The translations under genes and the position numbers were made by a program. The notes under the pieces were generated by a model, which saw nothing but the letters and a program-made list of their open reading frames with translations, had not been told where the DNA came from and ran no database searches. DNA of 64,000 nt, from the NCBI GenBank assembly GCA_960531495.1, contig CAUIJY010000124.1, positions 372,001 through 436,000 of the forward strand, given 5' to 3'. This document shows positions 11,083 to 22,185 of this stretch, piece after piece. How positions within the stretch are numbered: position 1 is the first letter of the stretch; every line of letters begins with the position of its first letter. This DNA is from Zeus faber (lineage: Eukaryota > Chordata > Actinopteri > Zeiformes > Zeidae).

Positions 11083-11789
11083 TTCTTAAGTGATCATACA
11101 ACTGCTGCTTCTAACCTAGAATATCAGCCTCTCAAATTACATGTTCAGATGTCATCAACAATTGTGGTATCTCATACAAATTGCACCTAATTTGTAACCC
11201 TAGACCAAACCTTTGCTCTGCCAAGGAGACTTCATACTCACATCAAATGACAACAATGATGAAAAACAGCAACTCAAGGATGACCTGTCTCCTGTGTTAT
11301 TAGAAGCACCATGCAGGGGAAGCACCAGCTTCACATTTGTCATATTAAGTCTTACAATGTAGGTAGAGTGGCATGAGGCACTGTATTTCGGCTCATGTCT
11401 CTATGGATGCCTCGGTTAAGATCCAAATGCTGCCAAACATGGCTTTGGCTAAATCAAGGTTCATTGTAACCTACAATAACAGCATGGTAATTGGTGTTAC
11501 ATTTGTTTCTAACAGAATATGGAATATGGCCTATCATGGAGAAAACCCCAGTCTTAGGTTCTTTAAACAAATAGGCAGCACTTCAGGTAAGTTGGATACA
11601 CAGATAATACTTTTCATTAAGAGAGAACCAGCCTGAGTGAGGTCTGCAGAGTACACTGAAAGCTCTTTGCTTCACAAAGTCATATATTCTTTTCAAAGCA
11701 TTAACTCCTCCTTGTCTTCCAATTTTTCAAAGTTTTCCACCATATGGAGATAATTACATAGGAGCCCTCTCTACCTCTGAGTGAGGTCA

Positions 11790-12440
11790 CAGGTCACTCA
11801 AAGTGAGCCCCTCACCCCTCTGCCTTTTCAGAGGCCTTTCCTTTGGGACATGCATTCATGTGACATGCCTTTGCTTATTCTCAGGTGCTGCATCACTTGT
11901 TTCACTGCCTTCTGTATGAATGATTTTCCATTATCTGAGCTGATCTCTGTTGGAAAACCAAATCTAGGTATTTCTGCTGTAGTCATGAACTTAATTACTG
12001 TCCCTGCTCCAACTCTGCTGATGGAACAGCATCCACCCATCTACTGAATCTGTCTACTATCACCAGCATATACCTTTTACCATTAACCTTTTTAATCATA
12101 TCCACATAATCCAGGTCCTTCTGGTGTTTGAATATGTCCTGAAGGTGTAGTGATGCCTTTTCGCATGTTATTTTGGGCCCATACTTCACATTCAGCCAGA
12201 CACACGTCTACCATTCATTGTAGACGTGAGACCAATATCATCATATGGAGACCAATATCCTTGCTTTTTATTTCTCCTTACCACTTCCCCTCTTGCACAA
12301 TGGTCAAAACCATATGCCTCAGTAATGAGAAATCCTAGTAATACTGTAGGAGCCACAAACTGTCCATCCTGGGCCCTCCACAGGCCGTCATGGTCCTTGG
12401 CCCCCTCTTTTCATCGACAAACTGTGTTCATACAGACTCG
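11790..12440 (-). pseudogene. pol: Retroviral integrase fragment
   Basis: The minus strand encodes, from high to low coordinate, a zinc-domain-like cysteine pair (ECEVWAQNN), then the catalytic core: MLVIVDRFSRWVDAVPS, and after a frame break FGFPTEISSDNGKSF. The two aspartates of the D,D-35-E integrase core are visible (VDRFSRW and SSDNG); the following glutamate is not clear. The two core halves are in overlapping ORFs of different frames (11995-12189 and 11828-12040), so the gene is broken. The class I ERV style suggests it belonged to a minus-strand provirus like the env remnant at 6.8-9.9 kb, but tRNA-like repeats now lie between them. Confidence 0.8.
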
Positions 12441-12485
12441 CCTTCTCCTGCATTCTGATAAGAGCATCTAAAATAATAACTTCAC

Positions 12486-13335
12486 TTAAATTTGTAGAGC
12501 ACCTTTCAAAGAACCCAATATGGCTTTACAGGAGACGGACAGGGGGGGGGGGGAGATTAAGGGAGAGAGGAACCAAAACAAAACAAAGGAATATCTAAAC
12601 CAACAAAACAATGGAGAAAGGCCATGGTGAAAATGTGGGTCTAAAGGGTTGTTTTGAAAGTGTCCAGGGGCGTTAGGGATTACGGCGGGAGAGGGTTCCA
12701 TAGGGTGGGGGCTGCCACACTGAAACCTCTGTCCCCGGAAGTTTGTAATCTGGTACGGGGGATGGACAGCAGACCCATGTTTGAGGAACGCAAGTTCCGG
12801 GATGGATTGTGTTGGTAGAGGTGGTCGGACAGGTATCTGGGGCCGAGTGCATGAAGGGATTGGTATGTGAGGAGGAGAAGTTTGTCGGAGATGCGGAACT
12901 TGACCGGGAGCCAGTGGAGGTGGATGAGGGTAGAGGTGATGTGCTGCCAGGGCTTGGTGTGGGTGTCAACCCTGGCAGCTGAGTTCTGCACATACTGGAG
13001 CCTTTCCAGGGCTTTGTTGGAAAACCCGGACAGGACTCTGTTACAGTAGTCCAACCGGGAGGTGATGAAAGCGTGGATGAGGATTTCAGCCACGGAGTCT
13101 GAGAGTGAGAGAAGGAGATGTTTTTGAGGTGATAGAAGGCAGAGTTGGTGATGGATTTGACATGTGACTGAAAGGAGAGGTTAGAGTCCAGGATAACACC
13201 CAGGTTGTGGAATGTTTTGATGGAATAGCCGCCGACGAGGAGAAGGAGATCTCCAACCTTCCGGAGCAGCAGCTTTGGGGCCACAACAATGAGCTCTGAA
13301 TTTTTGCTGTTGAGTTGGAGTAAGTTAGTTGTCAT
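12486..13335 (-). mobile_element. L2-like LINE, C-terminal part of reverse transcriptase ORF
   Basis: The minus strand reads FHNLGVILDSNLSFQSHVKS and, in another frame, HAFITSRLDYCNRVLSGF and SAARVDTHTK followed by LHWLPVKFRISDKLLLLTYQ and GDRGFSVAAPTLWNPLP. This is the conserved region downstream of the RT catalytic motifs in fish L2-group LINEs. A frameshift near 13090 separates the two parts. The LINE is 5'-truncated at about 13335; at 12536-12553 there is a G-rich run near its 3' side. It has split or abutted an older element that continues at 13344. Confidence 0.85.
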
Positions 13336-13343
13336 CCAGGTTT

Positions 13344-13830
13344 TTATGGCATGAAGGCAGTTGACCAGAAACTGTGGGGGGAGCAGAGTGGATGGTGAGG
13401 TGCTGAGATAAAGCTGTGTATTGCTTTATTCAGTATTGCTTTTCCACCTGGTTGATCATGGACCTCCATCACTACTCCCTGCGGATCAAATATTATGTAC
13501 TGCGATTGTATCAGAGCCTTCTTCCCTGCTGCTTCTGACTGCCACAACTGTACTACTATTGGATCTTGGTTTGGGTGTATGAGGTTGGCAACCTCACACA
13601 CCCACGCCAGTATTTCCTGGAGGTCATCTGTCTCTCCAGGCACCGAACTTCCTCGGTTGCCATCCAGACTTTCCTGGAAGTCACTGATTGCCCAGAGATC
13701 CATGATTACAATTACATCTAGAGATGCTTCCCCTTCAATCACTTTTGGTGAACGTAGCCTTGGCCAGGAGGATTTGATGTCGTCAGGCGGTATACATCGT
13801 TCACCCGGTGTTTCGACCCTGAACCGCAAC
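13344..13830 (-). pseudogene. Unrecognised ORF next to LINE endonuclease
   Basis: A 161-codon open frame on the minus strand. Its upstream part (ERCIPPDDIKSSWPRLRSPK) follows the end of the restriction-like endonuclease ORF and may be the same LINE. The downstream part (AWVCEVANLIHPNQD, YIIFDPQGVVMEVHDQPGG) matches nothing I recognise. No signal peptide, membrane segment or catalytic motif is evident. It ends at the junction with the L2-like LINE. Confidence 0.35.
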
Positions 13831-13865
13831 AGCCTCCCAATGGTGGGTGGGCAGTGGTGGCCAAG

Positions 13866-14790
13866 TCACTGCCCATCTACTTTTCCTGGCTTCCAGCTAA
13901 GCGCCTCCCTCCTGTTCCATAACCAGCAAGAGGCTCTTTCTGCTGCCTCCCCCATCCTATGAGCTGCTGTCTTTCTCTCCCTCCCTGTCATCCCAGTGGC
14001 TGTGAGCATTCTCCACACTGACTGGGCAGGGAATCCTCTACAGCCGATCTCGACCGGGAACAGCCATGCCTGCCATCCTTTCCCCCTGCAGTCATGCAAG
14101 AGATCCTGGTATTTGACGTTTTTTCTTTCAAAGGCCTGGTCGCACTCCTCTTCCCATGGGACTGTAAGTTCTATGAGGATGATCTTCTTTGCCTCTTCAG
14201 ACCACAGTACCACAAACAGCCTCAGGGTTGTCTGGACAACCTGGAGGAACTGCAGTCTTCCTCCCAGGTCCATCTTCATTTCCCAACGATTGGGCCTTTT
14301 GTAGTAGGCTGTTTCTTGTTGTTGTTGTGGTTGGTGGCTTTTCTTCTTCCTTTCTCTCTCCAAACTTAATGGATGGTGTCGTTTTCCTATGTGGTTGGCA
14401 TTTCTTACATCTCTCCTGCTCCAGGGTGTTAGCGAGTGGCATGAGCACCTTGTCATGGCGCCACCTGTACCTTCCTTGGGTGAGTGCTACTTTACATCCC
14501 GGCAGGATGTGTGCCATGGTCCCCTCTCGCCACAAAGCTTGCATGATGGTTGATGATGATGATTATACCCCACTTGTGCAAGTTTGCTGGAGTCGGGAGT
14601 GTGTCATACACCGATCTTAATAGGAAAGAGATACAGAAAAGTTCCAATTTCCATAGATCTCCCCATGTGATCTTCCACTTGAGTAGGTCCCATTTAGTCC
14701 AAGCTTCTCTGGGGCGCTAGCTTCACTGCCCTTGACCTTTGTCCTTCCTCCTCCAGGTTCCGTACTTCCTTCTGAAATCTGTATCCAATT
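13866..14790 (-). mobile_element. R2/NeSL-type LINE C-terminus: zinc knuckle and restriction-like endonuclease remnant
   Basis: On the minus strand the order is: a region ending GTMAHILPGC (the H-x4-C half of a CCHC knuckle), GRYRWRHDKVL, then a Gln/Lys linker, then KKIILIELTVPWEE and AFERKNVKYQDL, GCRGFPAQSVWRML and ASCWLWNRRE. The IELTVPW segment fits the central strand of a PD-(D/E)xK nuclease as found after the RT in R2, NeSL and HERO-type LINEs. The preceding strand reads TTLRLFVVLWS, so the expected PD pair appears lost. The pieces lie in two frames (14197-14544 and 13866-14456), so the gene is frameshifted. Upstream, to about 14790, weak continuation is seen. Dead element. Confidence 0.6.
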
Positions 14791-16540
14791 AATCACCCGC
14801 TTCCCCCCTTAAGTGTTTGTCATTTAATTAACACTTACATTTTTAGTTGTTGTTATCCAGACATATGTTAGCAGATGCTGTTTTCACTGCGTCTGCTAAA
14901 TTACAGCGGATTTCTGCCCAGCAACAAGGAACCTTGGAGAAATTCAGTGCATTTCCAACGCAGGGACCAGGGTCTAAACCAAAACCATCAAATTCCTGCT
15001 CGAGGGGTAGTACTTTCTAGTCCAGGAACTTTAGGGGTGGGGCTTGCAGCACAAAAACTCCCTTAATACATAATCCTACGTACAGTAAATACATAATCAT
15101 TGAGGCACACGAGACTCAAAATCACCTGCTGTCACTGTGACTCCAGATGTACTGACAAACAAGGTAAGTTATTACAATGACAATATTTGGATTAAAATAA
15201 AAAATAAATGTGGTTTTTTTAAGAAACGTCATGAATAAACAGTTTCCTGCAGCTAAACGTAACAGAGTTAAAATAAATACAGAAAGTGTTATTGACAAGT
15301 TCTTCCATAATAATTCTAATGACAAATTAATGTTAAAGCTCCATAAATGTTGTCTCCATTAATATATATAGACAGGTACTCTATTCAACTGAATTTTCTA
15401 ATTGTACATTATTAAATGAAAAAATACAATAAAGTAGTAATTACAACAAACATGTATTTATTATATTAACAACATAACATGTATTTATTAGTATTGTTAT
15501 GTAAAGTAATTACAAAGTTTGTCTTTGTTCCAGATGTGGAAACATAGCTGAAAATCAGGACAATAAAGAAGCCATTGTCCAAAAATCCAGTCCTCAAGGT
15601 CAGTCACAATATAAAAAAGAAAGATCACTATGGACATAATTCCACAAATTAACTCCATGATGTTTGATGTCTGTAAGTTTAGTAAATTGTGATGCACTTC
15701 AAAGAAACAAAAAAACGAACTCATACCTAAAACGAATAAACTGGACCCCGTGTATTGCGGCATTGCAGCCACCTACTGGACTGGAATGGAACAGTAGTCG
15801 CTATTTAATACGTCATTAGGCTAATTTGTTTTATCTTTGTGGGTCTTTAGACTCTGGTGTTAGACAGACAACAACGGTCTGAAGGAACCTTTTAGTTACT
15901 TCAAAAACCAGTTTCTGGTTAGAATAGGTGGAAACATGGCTTTAGATGGCCATGGCTCAAGAAGGCAGTGGCAGACACAGGTAGTCAGGCAAATTTATCC
16001 AAGGGAGAGCTGCAAAAAGAATTGAACGTTTGTACGACTTTAGAACTACCATTGCTTGCCAAACTGTACCTAATTGCTAGCTAAAGTGTCGGTAATAAAC
16101 GGATCAAACTCTAAAAGGACTGTAACCCTTGCCACTAGATGTAGCAGCATTAAAAGTACCTGCAAATGCAGCAGTATTATCAAATTCTGAATATTCAATA
16201 TTACACAGCATCTAGTTTTTAAATCCCATGTGTTGATAATAAAAGAGCTGCATACACAGAAGCTAGCCAGTTTAGAAAACAACTTCACACACCTGCCCCT
16301 GTCAATGAGGAGAGTACCTGCAGTGCGACCATAAATCTCCATAAACCTTGCTCCAAAAGGCTTTGTTGGACAAAGCTGTGACCACAACTACAAGAGCCCA
16401 TGCAAGTATTTCACTGAAGTTGTCAAGTGTAGTGATGCAAGACCAACAACGATTGCATAGCAGTTGAATAATATTAAACGATTCAGGAGACGGGCATGAC
16501 ACATGCAAAATTGTAATTTGATCGCTTTGTTCACGAATCC
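14791..16540. other. No recognisable gene
   Basis: Non-coding, moderately AT-rich. Short minus ORFs at 15122-15325, 15497-15772 and 16070-16387 have no recognisable domain; the second has two hydrophobic stretches only. Confidence 0.4.
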
Positions 16541-16546
16541 AGATTC

Positions 16547-16960
16547 ACGATAACGATGAAAGAGAGCAAGAAGAGTTGGTTGGCTCTGAATTTAATTCTC
16601 AGTAATTATTTTCAGTCCAAGATTCACTCCCCACGCTCTCTCTTGCTCGCTCGCCAATTCACAATAATTACTGAGGATTATATTAATGCTGAAGGCATTT
16701 GGCATAATTCATATCTAATTGCTGACTGAATATCACTTAGTATTATCCTTAAATAAATAATTATGACGGGATTAAATGATTCTTATGAGAATTCCATTCA
16801 CAACTCAGAGCCAAAACGACTCTTCTTGGTCATTATGTCTAATGATTCGGCAAATGTAACTAATCTATTTACCGAGTCACTCGTAAAGAGCCAAATCTCC
16901 ATAAAGAGACAGATTTTATCACTATTTTCATTACTTTCGTCGTTCATCATTTAAAGTCCA
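16547..16960. repeat. Dispersed repeat, partner of inverted copy at 18835-19040
   Basis: Phrases such as aaggcatttggcataattca and attccattcacaactca recur in reverse complement at 18835-19040. The family is unrecognised; no terminal inverted repeat or target duplication was established. It may be a decayed non-autonomous DNA transposon. Confidence 0.55.
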
Positions 16961-18150
16961 AAGTCCTACGTGACTCTGTGTATTCTTCCAACTTAATCAA
17001 ACAAACAAGAGTTGCAAAATGTTACATATCTTTTTACTCTGCCAAGTCACCAACTAAGTCGAGTCAAGTCTTTCATCACTCCTCCAAATCGCTCAGTTGG
17101 CTACCAAGCTGCGAAAACGACTATAAGTGCCGCCATGAGTATTTGACTGAGGATATCAAGTGGGCAGCCTATTTCAGCATTTTTTTGTTGAATTAGGCCT
17201 TCTACATGTCCAGAAGGCACAACATTCTGGTGTCCCAAAGTAACCTCTATCTATACCAACGTCTGGCACCCAGTGCTTACCACTCTTCTGGCTATACATA
17301 CACAGTGATAATCCCAAACTACAAGCACCATGCCCAGTGGCTACCCTCTATCCCCACCAGTACCATATAGGCCACCCTAGTGGCTAATTCCACTGGTTCC
17401 GTGCTCACAGCCCTCCATCCCTATCATGAAATACAATTTATTGTCAATTTTCAGATTTCAATGCTTAACTTCAGTGTCTCCTATGTCCATACCATCTGCA
17501 AGTGCAATCTAGAGATCAACCATTGTTATCATGTTGGCTGTTTACTGTCAAAGTTTTTGTTGGATTGGTTGGCATAAAATATTGTTGAAATGTCTTCAAA
17601 CAGGTCCTTAGAGTTCTCTCTTGCAGCCAGGTGTTAGTGAAAAGATGTAAAGGGTGAAGTAAATTGCACCGCATCATGAAAACCAGAGTACGATGTATGC
17701 GTAGTATTTCCTAGGATATAACTTACAAGAAAGCTGAGGACCAGTTTTGACCAGTTACATCCACTCTTGGCTGGGGCAGGTGAGTGTTCATAATTAATTA
17801 CATACCTCTGTGTACCTGGCGAGAAGCAACCCCACCTCCACCTTACCCCAATCTCTCTCTCCATCTCCCTCTATCTCCCTTAACCTCTCCAGTGGTTAAA
17901 CGGTGTTCCAAGGTGGATGTACCCTCTTCATTATCCACCCTTGCAAAAGGCTTTTTGAACATTGGGGTTCTTGTGTGTGTGTTCGTGTAACAAGTGGTCT
18001 AGCTGTTGAGGGCACGCCCCCTTCATGCACATCCTGATGGGAAGGAAGGAACAGACACATCTCATGGAAACCAATTACCAGGCCATCATGATTGGCCAGA
18101 GCTATGGCTGCCTACTTGAGATGAGGTCAAGGTGAGCTGGTTATGTCCTG
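16961..18150. other. No recognisable gene
   Basis: Non-coding sequence; contains a repeated phrase about services of the type gtggctaccctct/ccactggttcc without clear unit structure. ORFs at 16978-17196, 17380-17577 and 17784-17990 show no motif. Confidence 0.35.
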
Positions 18151-18406
18151 GTCATCTTCGTGTGGGTGTGTGTTTTGTAAATTACGTGTGTGTTACGTTG
18201 TTGAGTTTATTCAGTGTGTGTATGTGTGTGTATCAACTTATGTGTCTGTATGTGTGTGTGTCGGGGGGTGGGGGGCATTGTCCATCTGCATGTCTATGAG
18301 AATGTGAGCACCTGAGTGGTGTGTTAAGTATGGCTGTGAGATACATCTTCATTTTTGGTGTGTGTTTTGGGCATATGCTGAGTGTGCGTGTGAATGTATT
18401 TCTTTT

Positions 18407-18475
<69 letters not shown>

Positions 18476-18480
18476 ACGCG
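18150..18480. repeat. TG-rich tract with (TG)n microsatellite
   Basis: The pure dinucleotide run is 18409-18474 (33 units). Imperfect TG-rich sequence precedes it from about 18150. The poly-Cys/Val and poly-Thr/His ORFs on the two strands are artefacts of the repeat. Confidence 0.95.
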
Positions 18481-18519
18481 CACTCTTTTAACTCCACTGC
18501 TAACATCAATCCTCCGAAT

Positions 18520-18691
18520 AAGAGAGGAAATTTGAGCTTGTCCAGGACAAACTACCAGCGGCTGATCGATATGTGGGGTCAAGAGGAGAGTGTGTGTGAG
18601 TGTGTACAAGGTCTCTGGAGAGATATACACAAGAAACCACTGCAGATGTCTAATGGTCAGAGAGAGAAAAAGTGCCGCTTTTCCATCAGGT
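18520..18691 (+). other. Possible lone exon or decayed coding sequence
   Basis: The plus frame is open through LSRTNYQRLIDMWGQEE and QREKKCRFSIR. It is preceded by a branch-point-like ctgctaac (about 18497-18504) and an AG about 20-25 bp later, and followed by AG|GTACGA, a fair 5' splice site. This could be an internal exon of an unidentified gene. With no other exon in view it could equally be a repeat fragment. Confidence 0.2.
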
Positions 18692-18834
18692 ACGAATTAG
18701 TGATTAAACGTTTGACGCTTATGTGGGATTAGTTCGTTGAAGAGTGACTTGGTAAAATTATTTGTCAATTCTTTGACTTTGTTAATTTGATTCAGTTGGT
18801 GTAAGCCATAGTGAGTGATGGAGGACTTCCGGTG

Positions 18835-19040
18835 AACGATGAATGAGAGTCAAAAGAGTCGGTTTGGCTTTGAGTTGTGAATGGAATTTTCACAGGAATA
18901 CCGCCAAGTGCAAATCAGTCACATCCAATATGAATTATGCCAAATGCCTTGACCTTTTGCCCACATTAATTTAATCTTCAGTAGTTATTTTCAGTTTGAG
19001 AGTCAAAGATTCACACGCTCGCTCTCTGAATTGAAGCCTA
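18835..19040. repeat. Inverted copy of the 16.6-16.9 kb repeat
   Basis: Its reverse complement carries the same ordered phrases as 16547-16880 (ctcactctcaaa-like, aaggcatttggcataattca, attccattcacaactca). About 2 kb separates the two copies. Confidence 0.55.
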
Positions 19041-19254
19041 ATGAGCTTGTAAGGCACGCCGCTGGGCTTGAGGCGCAGCAGCTTCGGAACCAAAATTTGT
19101 CACAAGGGTTGTCAAATTTCAAGGCTTTCCAGACCCGAAAGTGTCAGGGCTTTCTGCATGCGGTTTCAGACTCTCCAAATGAATTGGACTTCTTGTGTTT
19201 TTGGTTGATTCAGTTTAAATCTGGCTCAAGTACCTTTGTACCATAAACTAATTA
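19041..19254. other. Nothing recognised
   Basis: Short unique-looking sequence between the repeat and the LINE 3' end. The ORF 19031-19246 has no motif. Confidence 0.35.
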
Positions 19255-19394
19255 ACATTTACATTTACATTTAGTCATTTAGCAGACGCTTTTATCCAAA
19301 GCGACTTACAAGGGAGAATAACATTCAAGCTACATTGCGTCAGAGATTAGTGTAACAACAACATTGGTGTAACAATAAATACTGCAAGGTGGTG

Positions 19395-20900
19395 CTAAGT
19401 AATTGTAGGTAAGGACAGGAGGTACTCACTGAAGAGCTGGGTCTTCAAGTGCTTCTTAAAGACAGAGAGGGAGGTCCCTGCTCTGGTCATTTTTGGCAGC
19501 TCGTTCCACCAACGTGGAACTACAAATGAGAATAGCCTGGATTGCCGTGGCTGTATTGCCGACAGAGCCAGGCGACGCTCATTTGACGAGCGCAGCATCC
19601 GGGGGGCAACATGTGCTCTTACAAGAGCATTTAAGTAGGCGGGAGCATTCCCAGCAATCACTCTGTAGGCCAGCATAAGAGACTTGAACTTGATGCGGGC
19701 GGCTACAGGTAACCAGTGGAGCTCGATGAGCAGTGGAGTGACATGTGCCCTCTTTGGCTGGTTGAACACCAGTCGCGCCGCCGCATTCTGTATCATCTGT
19801 AGTGGCTTCACCGCACAGGCCGGCAAGCCTGTTTAGAGGGCGTTGCAGTAGTCGAGACGGGACATCACCAAGGTTTGTACCAGCAGTTGAGTGGCATATT
19901 GGGTCAGGTACGGCCTGACTTTTCGGATGTTGAGTAGTGCGAAGCGGCAGGACCGGGAGACGGCGGCAACATGGTCCGAGAATGTCAGTTGGTCATCAAT
20001 AATGACACCAAGATTCCTTGCAGCCTTGGTAGGAACAAGAGATAGAGAGCCGATTTTAATATCAATGTTGTGATAAATACCTTGTTTGGCCGGGAAGACC
20101 AGCAGTTCCGTTTTCGCCGGATTTAGTTGAAGATGATAATCCTTCATCCATGTGGATATGTCAGCGAGACAATCCGAGATCCGCGTCGAGACAGTAGGGT
20201 CGTCGGGCGGGAAGGACAGATAGAGTTGAGTATCATCCGCATAGCAGTGATATGAAAAGCCATGTGAGCGGATGATCGGCCCAGTGAGGTGGTGTATATG
20301 GCAAAGAGGAGGGGTCCTAGCACCGAGCCTTGGGGCACCCCTGTGGTGAGGTTGTGAGGCACAGACAGCTGGCCTCGCCATGTCACACTGAACGAGCGCC
20401 CAGTAAGGTAAGATTCGAACCAGGAAAGTGCACTGCCCGTTATGCCCATACTTGAGAGTATGGACAGGAGTATGCAATGATTGACAGTGTCAAAATCAGC
20501 TGATAAGTCTAGCAGAATGAGGACCGAGGATTTGGCAGCAGCTCTAGCAGTTTTTAAGGCCTCTGTCACAGACAACAGGGCTGTTTCGGTGGAGTGACCA
20601 CTTTTGAAGCCAGATTGAAGTGTATCAAGAAGGTTGTTTCTTGACAGGTACTCTGTAACCTGTCTAGAGACCGCCCTCTCTAAGGTTTTGGAAAGGAATG
20701 GGAGGAGAGAGACCGGCCGATAGTTTTCTACTTGATTGGGATCGAGTTAGGTTTTTTTGAGCAGTGGTGCGAGCCGAGCCGCTTTGAAATCTGAAGGGAA
20801 AGTGCCGGAAGTTAGAAGAAGAATTAATCACATGTGTGATTGCCGGGGTGATAGTCGGTGATATGGCTTGAAGGAGGTTAGATGGGATCGGCTCTAGCGG
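19395..20900 (-). pseudogene. L2-like LINE reverse transcriptase
   Basis: Motif A is LILLDLSADFDTVNH, motif B is GVPQGSVLGPLLF, and motif C is FSYHCYADDTQLY with an intact YADD. These are followed by NLGVIIDDQLTFSDH, SRLDYCNAL and LHWLPVAARIKFKSL. There is a frameshift at about 20290-20330 between motifs B and C, and an in-frame TAA at about 19827-19829 after SRLDYCNAL. The enzyme copies LINE RNA at the nicked target. The catalytic aspartates remain, but the gene cannot be translated through. Confidence 0.9.
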
Positions 20901-21317
20901 ACAGGTAGTAGGACGCTACATGTTAGTAGTTTAGATACCTCACTTTCAGCGAGGGGGGTGAAACCAGGGAACGATGAGCCTAGGGCTGGAGAAGACAGGT
21001 TGTGAGTAACTTGTTTAGTGAATTGGCTGCTGATGGCTGCCACTTTGTTAGTAAAAAAGGAGGCAAGGCAGTCAGCAGTGAGGTTAGTAGCTGGGGGAGG
21101 TGGTGGAGGGTAAAGCAGAGACTTGAAGGTGGTGAATAACTTACGTGTGTCTGTGGCACCGTTGATCCTATCGTTGAAGAAGGCCTTCTTGGCAGCAGTG
21201 ATGCTGGAAGAGAAGGAGGACAGCAGTGTCTGGTAGCTAGCAAGATCCTCAGTTGTTTTGGATTTGTGCCATTTCCTCTCGGCTGCTCTGAGGTCAGTGC
21301 GCGTTGTCCGGAGGGTG

Positions 21318-22185
21318 TCAGTCAGCCAAGGGTGCGACTGGGTTGAACGAGCAGGTCTGGTGGATAGTGAACACAGGCTCCAGACATGAGCTCAAGGTGG
21401 AGCAGAGGGAGTCAGTGGCATCATTAACCTGCAGAGAGGAGAAAGTGCCGTGGGGTGGAAGAGAAGAGGAGAGCACAGAGGAGAAGTGGGTGGGAGACAA
21501 GTTGCGGAGATTGCTGCGGATAGTAACCATGGGTGGGGAGGTGGGGGGTTGTTTTGGTAGCTGGACATTGAAGTGGATGAAGAAGTGGTCAGAGAGATGA
21601 AGAGGAGTGACCCATAGGTTGTCGGTGGTACAGCTCCGAGCAAGAATGAGATCAAGCTCTTTGCAAGCCTTGTGAGTCGGTGGAGTCGGGATCTGTCTTA
21701 GGTCGAACGAGCGAACCAAAGAAAGGAAGTCAGCCGAGCTCGCACTGTCCAAGTGGATGTTCATGTCTCCGAGGACGAGCATGGGACACTCATGCTCAGG
21801 AATTGATGACAGCAGGGTGTCAAGCTCATGTAGGAAGTCACCTAGTTGTCCTGGTGGACGGTAGATGACGACCACATAGGCTTTCACCGGAGCAGTCACC
21901 AAGACGGCGTGATATTCAAAGGAGACAAAGTTGTTTAAAGGCAGCAGTGGATTAAATTTCCATGTGTTGGAAATTAGCAGGCCAGTCCGACCACCAAGGC
22001 CAGATGGTCTGGATGTGTGGGAGAATGAGTAGTTAGTGGAGAGTGCAGCCGGGGTTGCGCTATCTTCCGGTTTAATCCATGTCTCAGTGAGAGCAAGGAG
22101 CTCCAAGGAGAGGTGGTTGGCATGACCAGAAATGAAGTCTGCCTTGTTAACTGCAGATCAACAATTCCACAAGCCAACAGAGAAG
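21318..22185 (-). pseudogene. L2-like LINE endonuclease domain
   Basis: The ORF holds the expected order of AP-endonuclease-like motifs: ALTETWI (catalytic Glu), VVIYRPPG, LVLGDMNIHLD (Asp and Asn of the active site), ELDLILARS and LSDHFFIHF (Asp-His). An in-frame TGA lies just upstream, at about 22157-22159, within the usual N-terminal segment. The domain nicks target DNA to prime reverse transcription. Apart from that stop the domain looks conserved. Confidence 0.85.

Larger units (their letters stand above)
10014..11640. repeat. Decayed tRNA-Leu / tRNA-Pro-like repeat cluster (block A)
   Basis: The segment shares long stretches with 47650-49704; for example gaagccttaaatgtgtactt occurs at 10014 and near 48930. 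It contains a plus-strand tRNA-Leu-like sequence (10171-10246) and minus-strand tRNA-Pro-like sequences (10561-10633, 11010-11082), separated by recurring spacer phrases such as cttgtctgtctcctctgtta. No protein-coding gene is evident; ORFs here overlap the tRNA-like units. Confidence 0.75.

Noticed and set aside
18324..18732. ORFs through the (TG)n tract
   Set aside because: Poly-Val/Cys and poly-Thr/His translations are products of the dinucleotide repeat.
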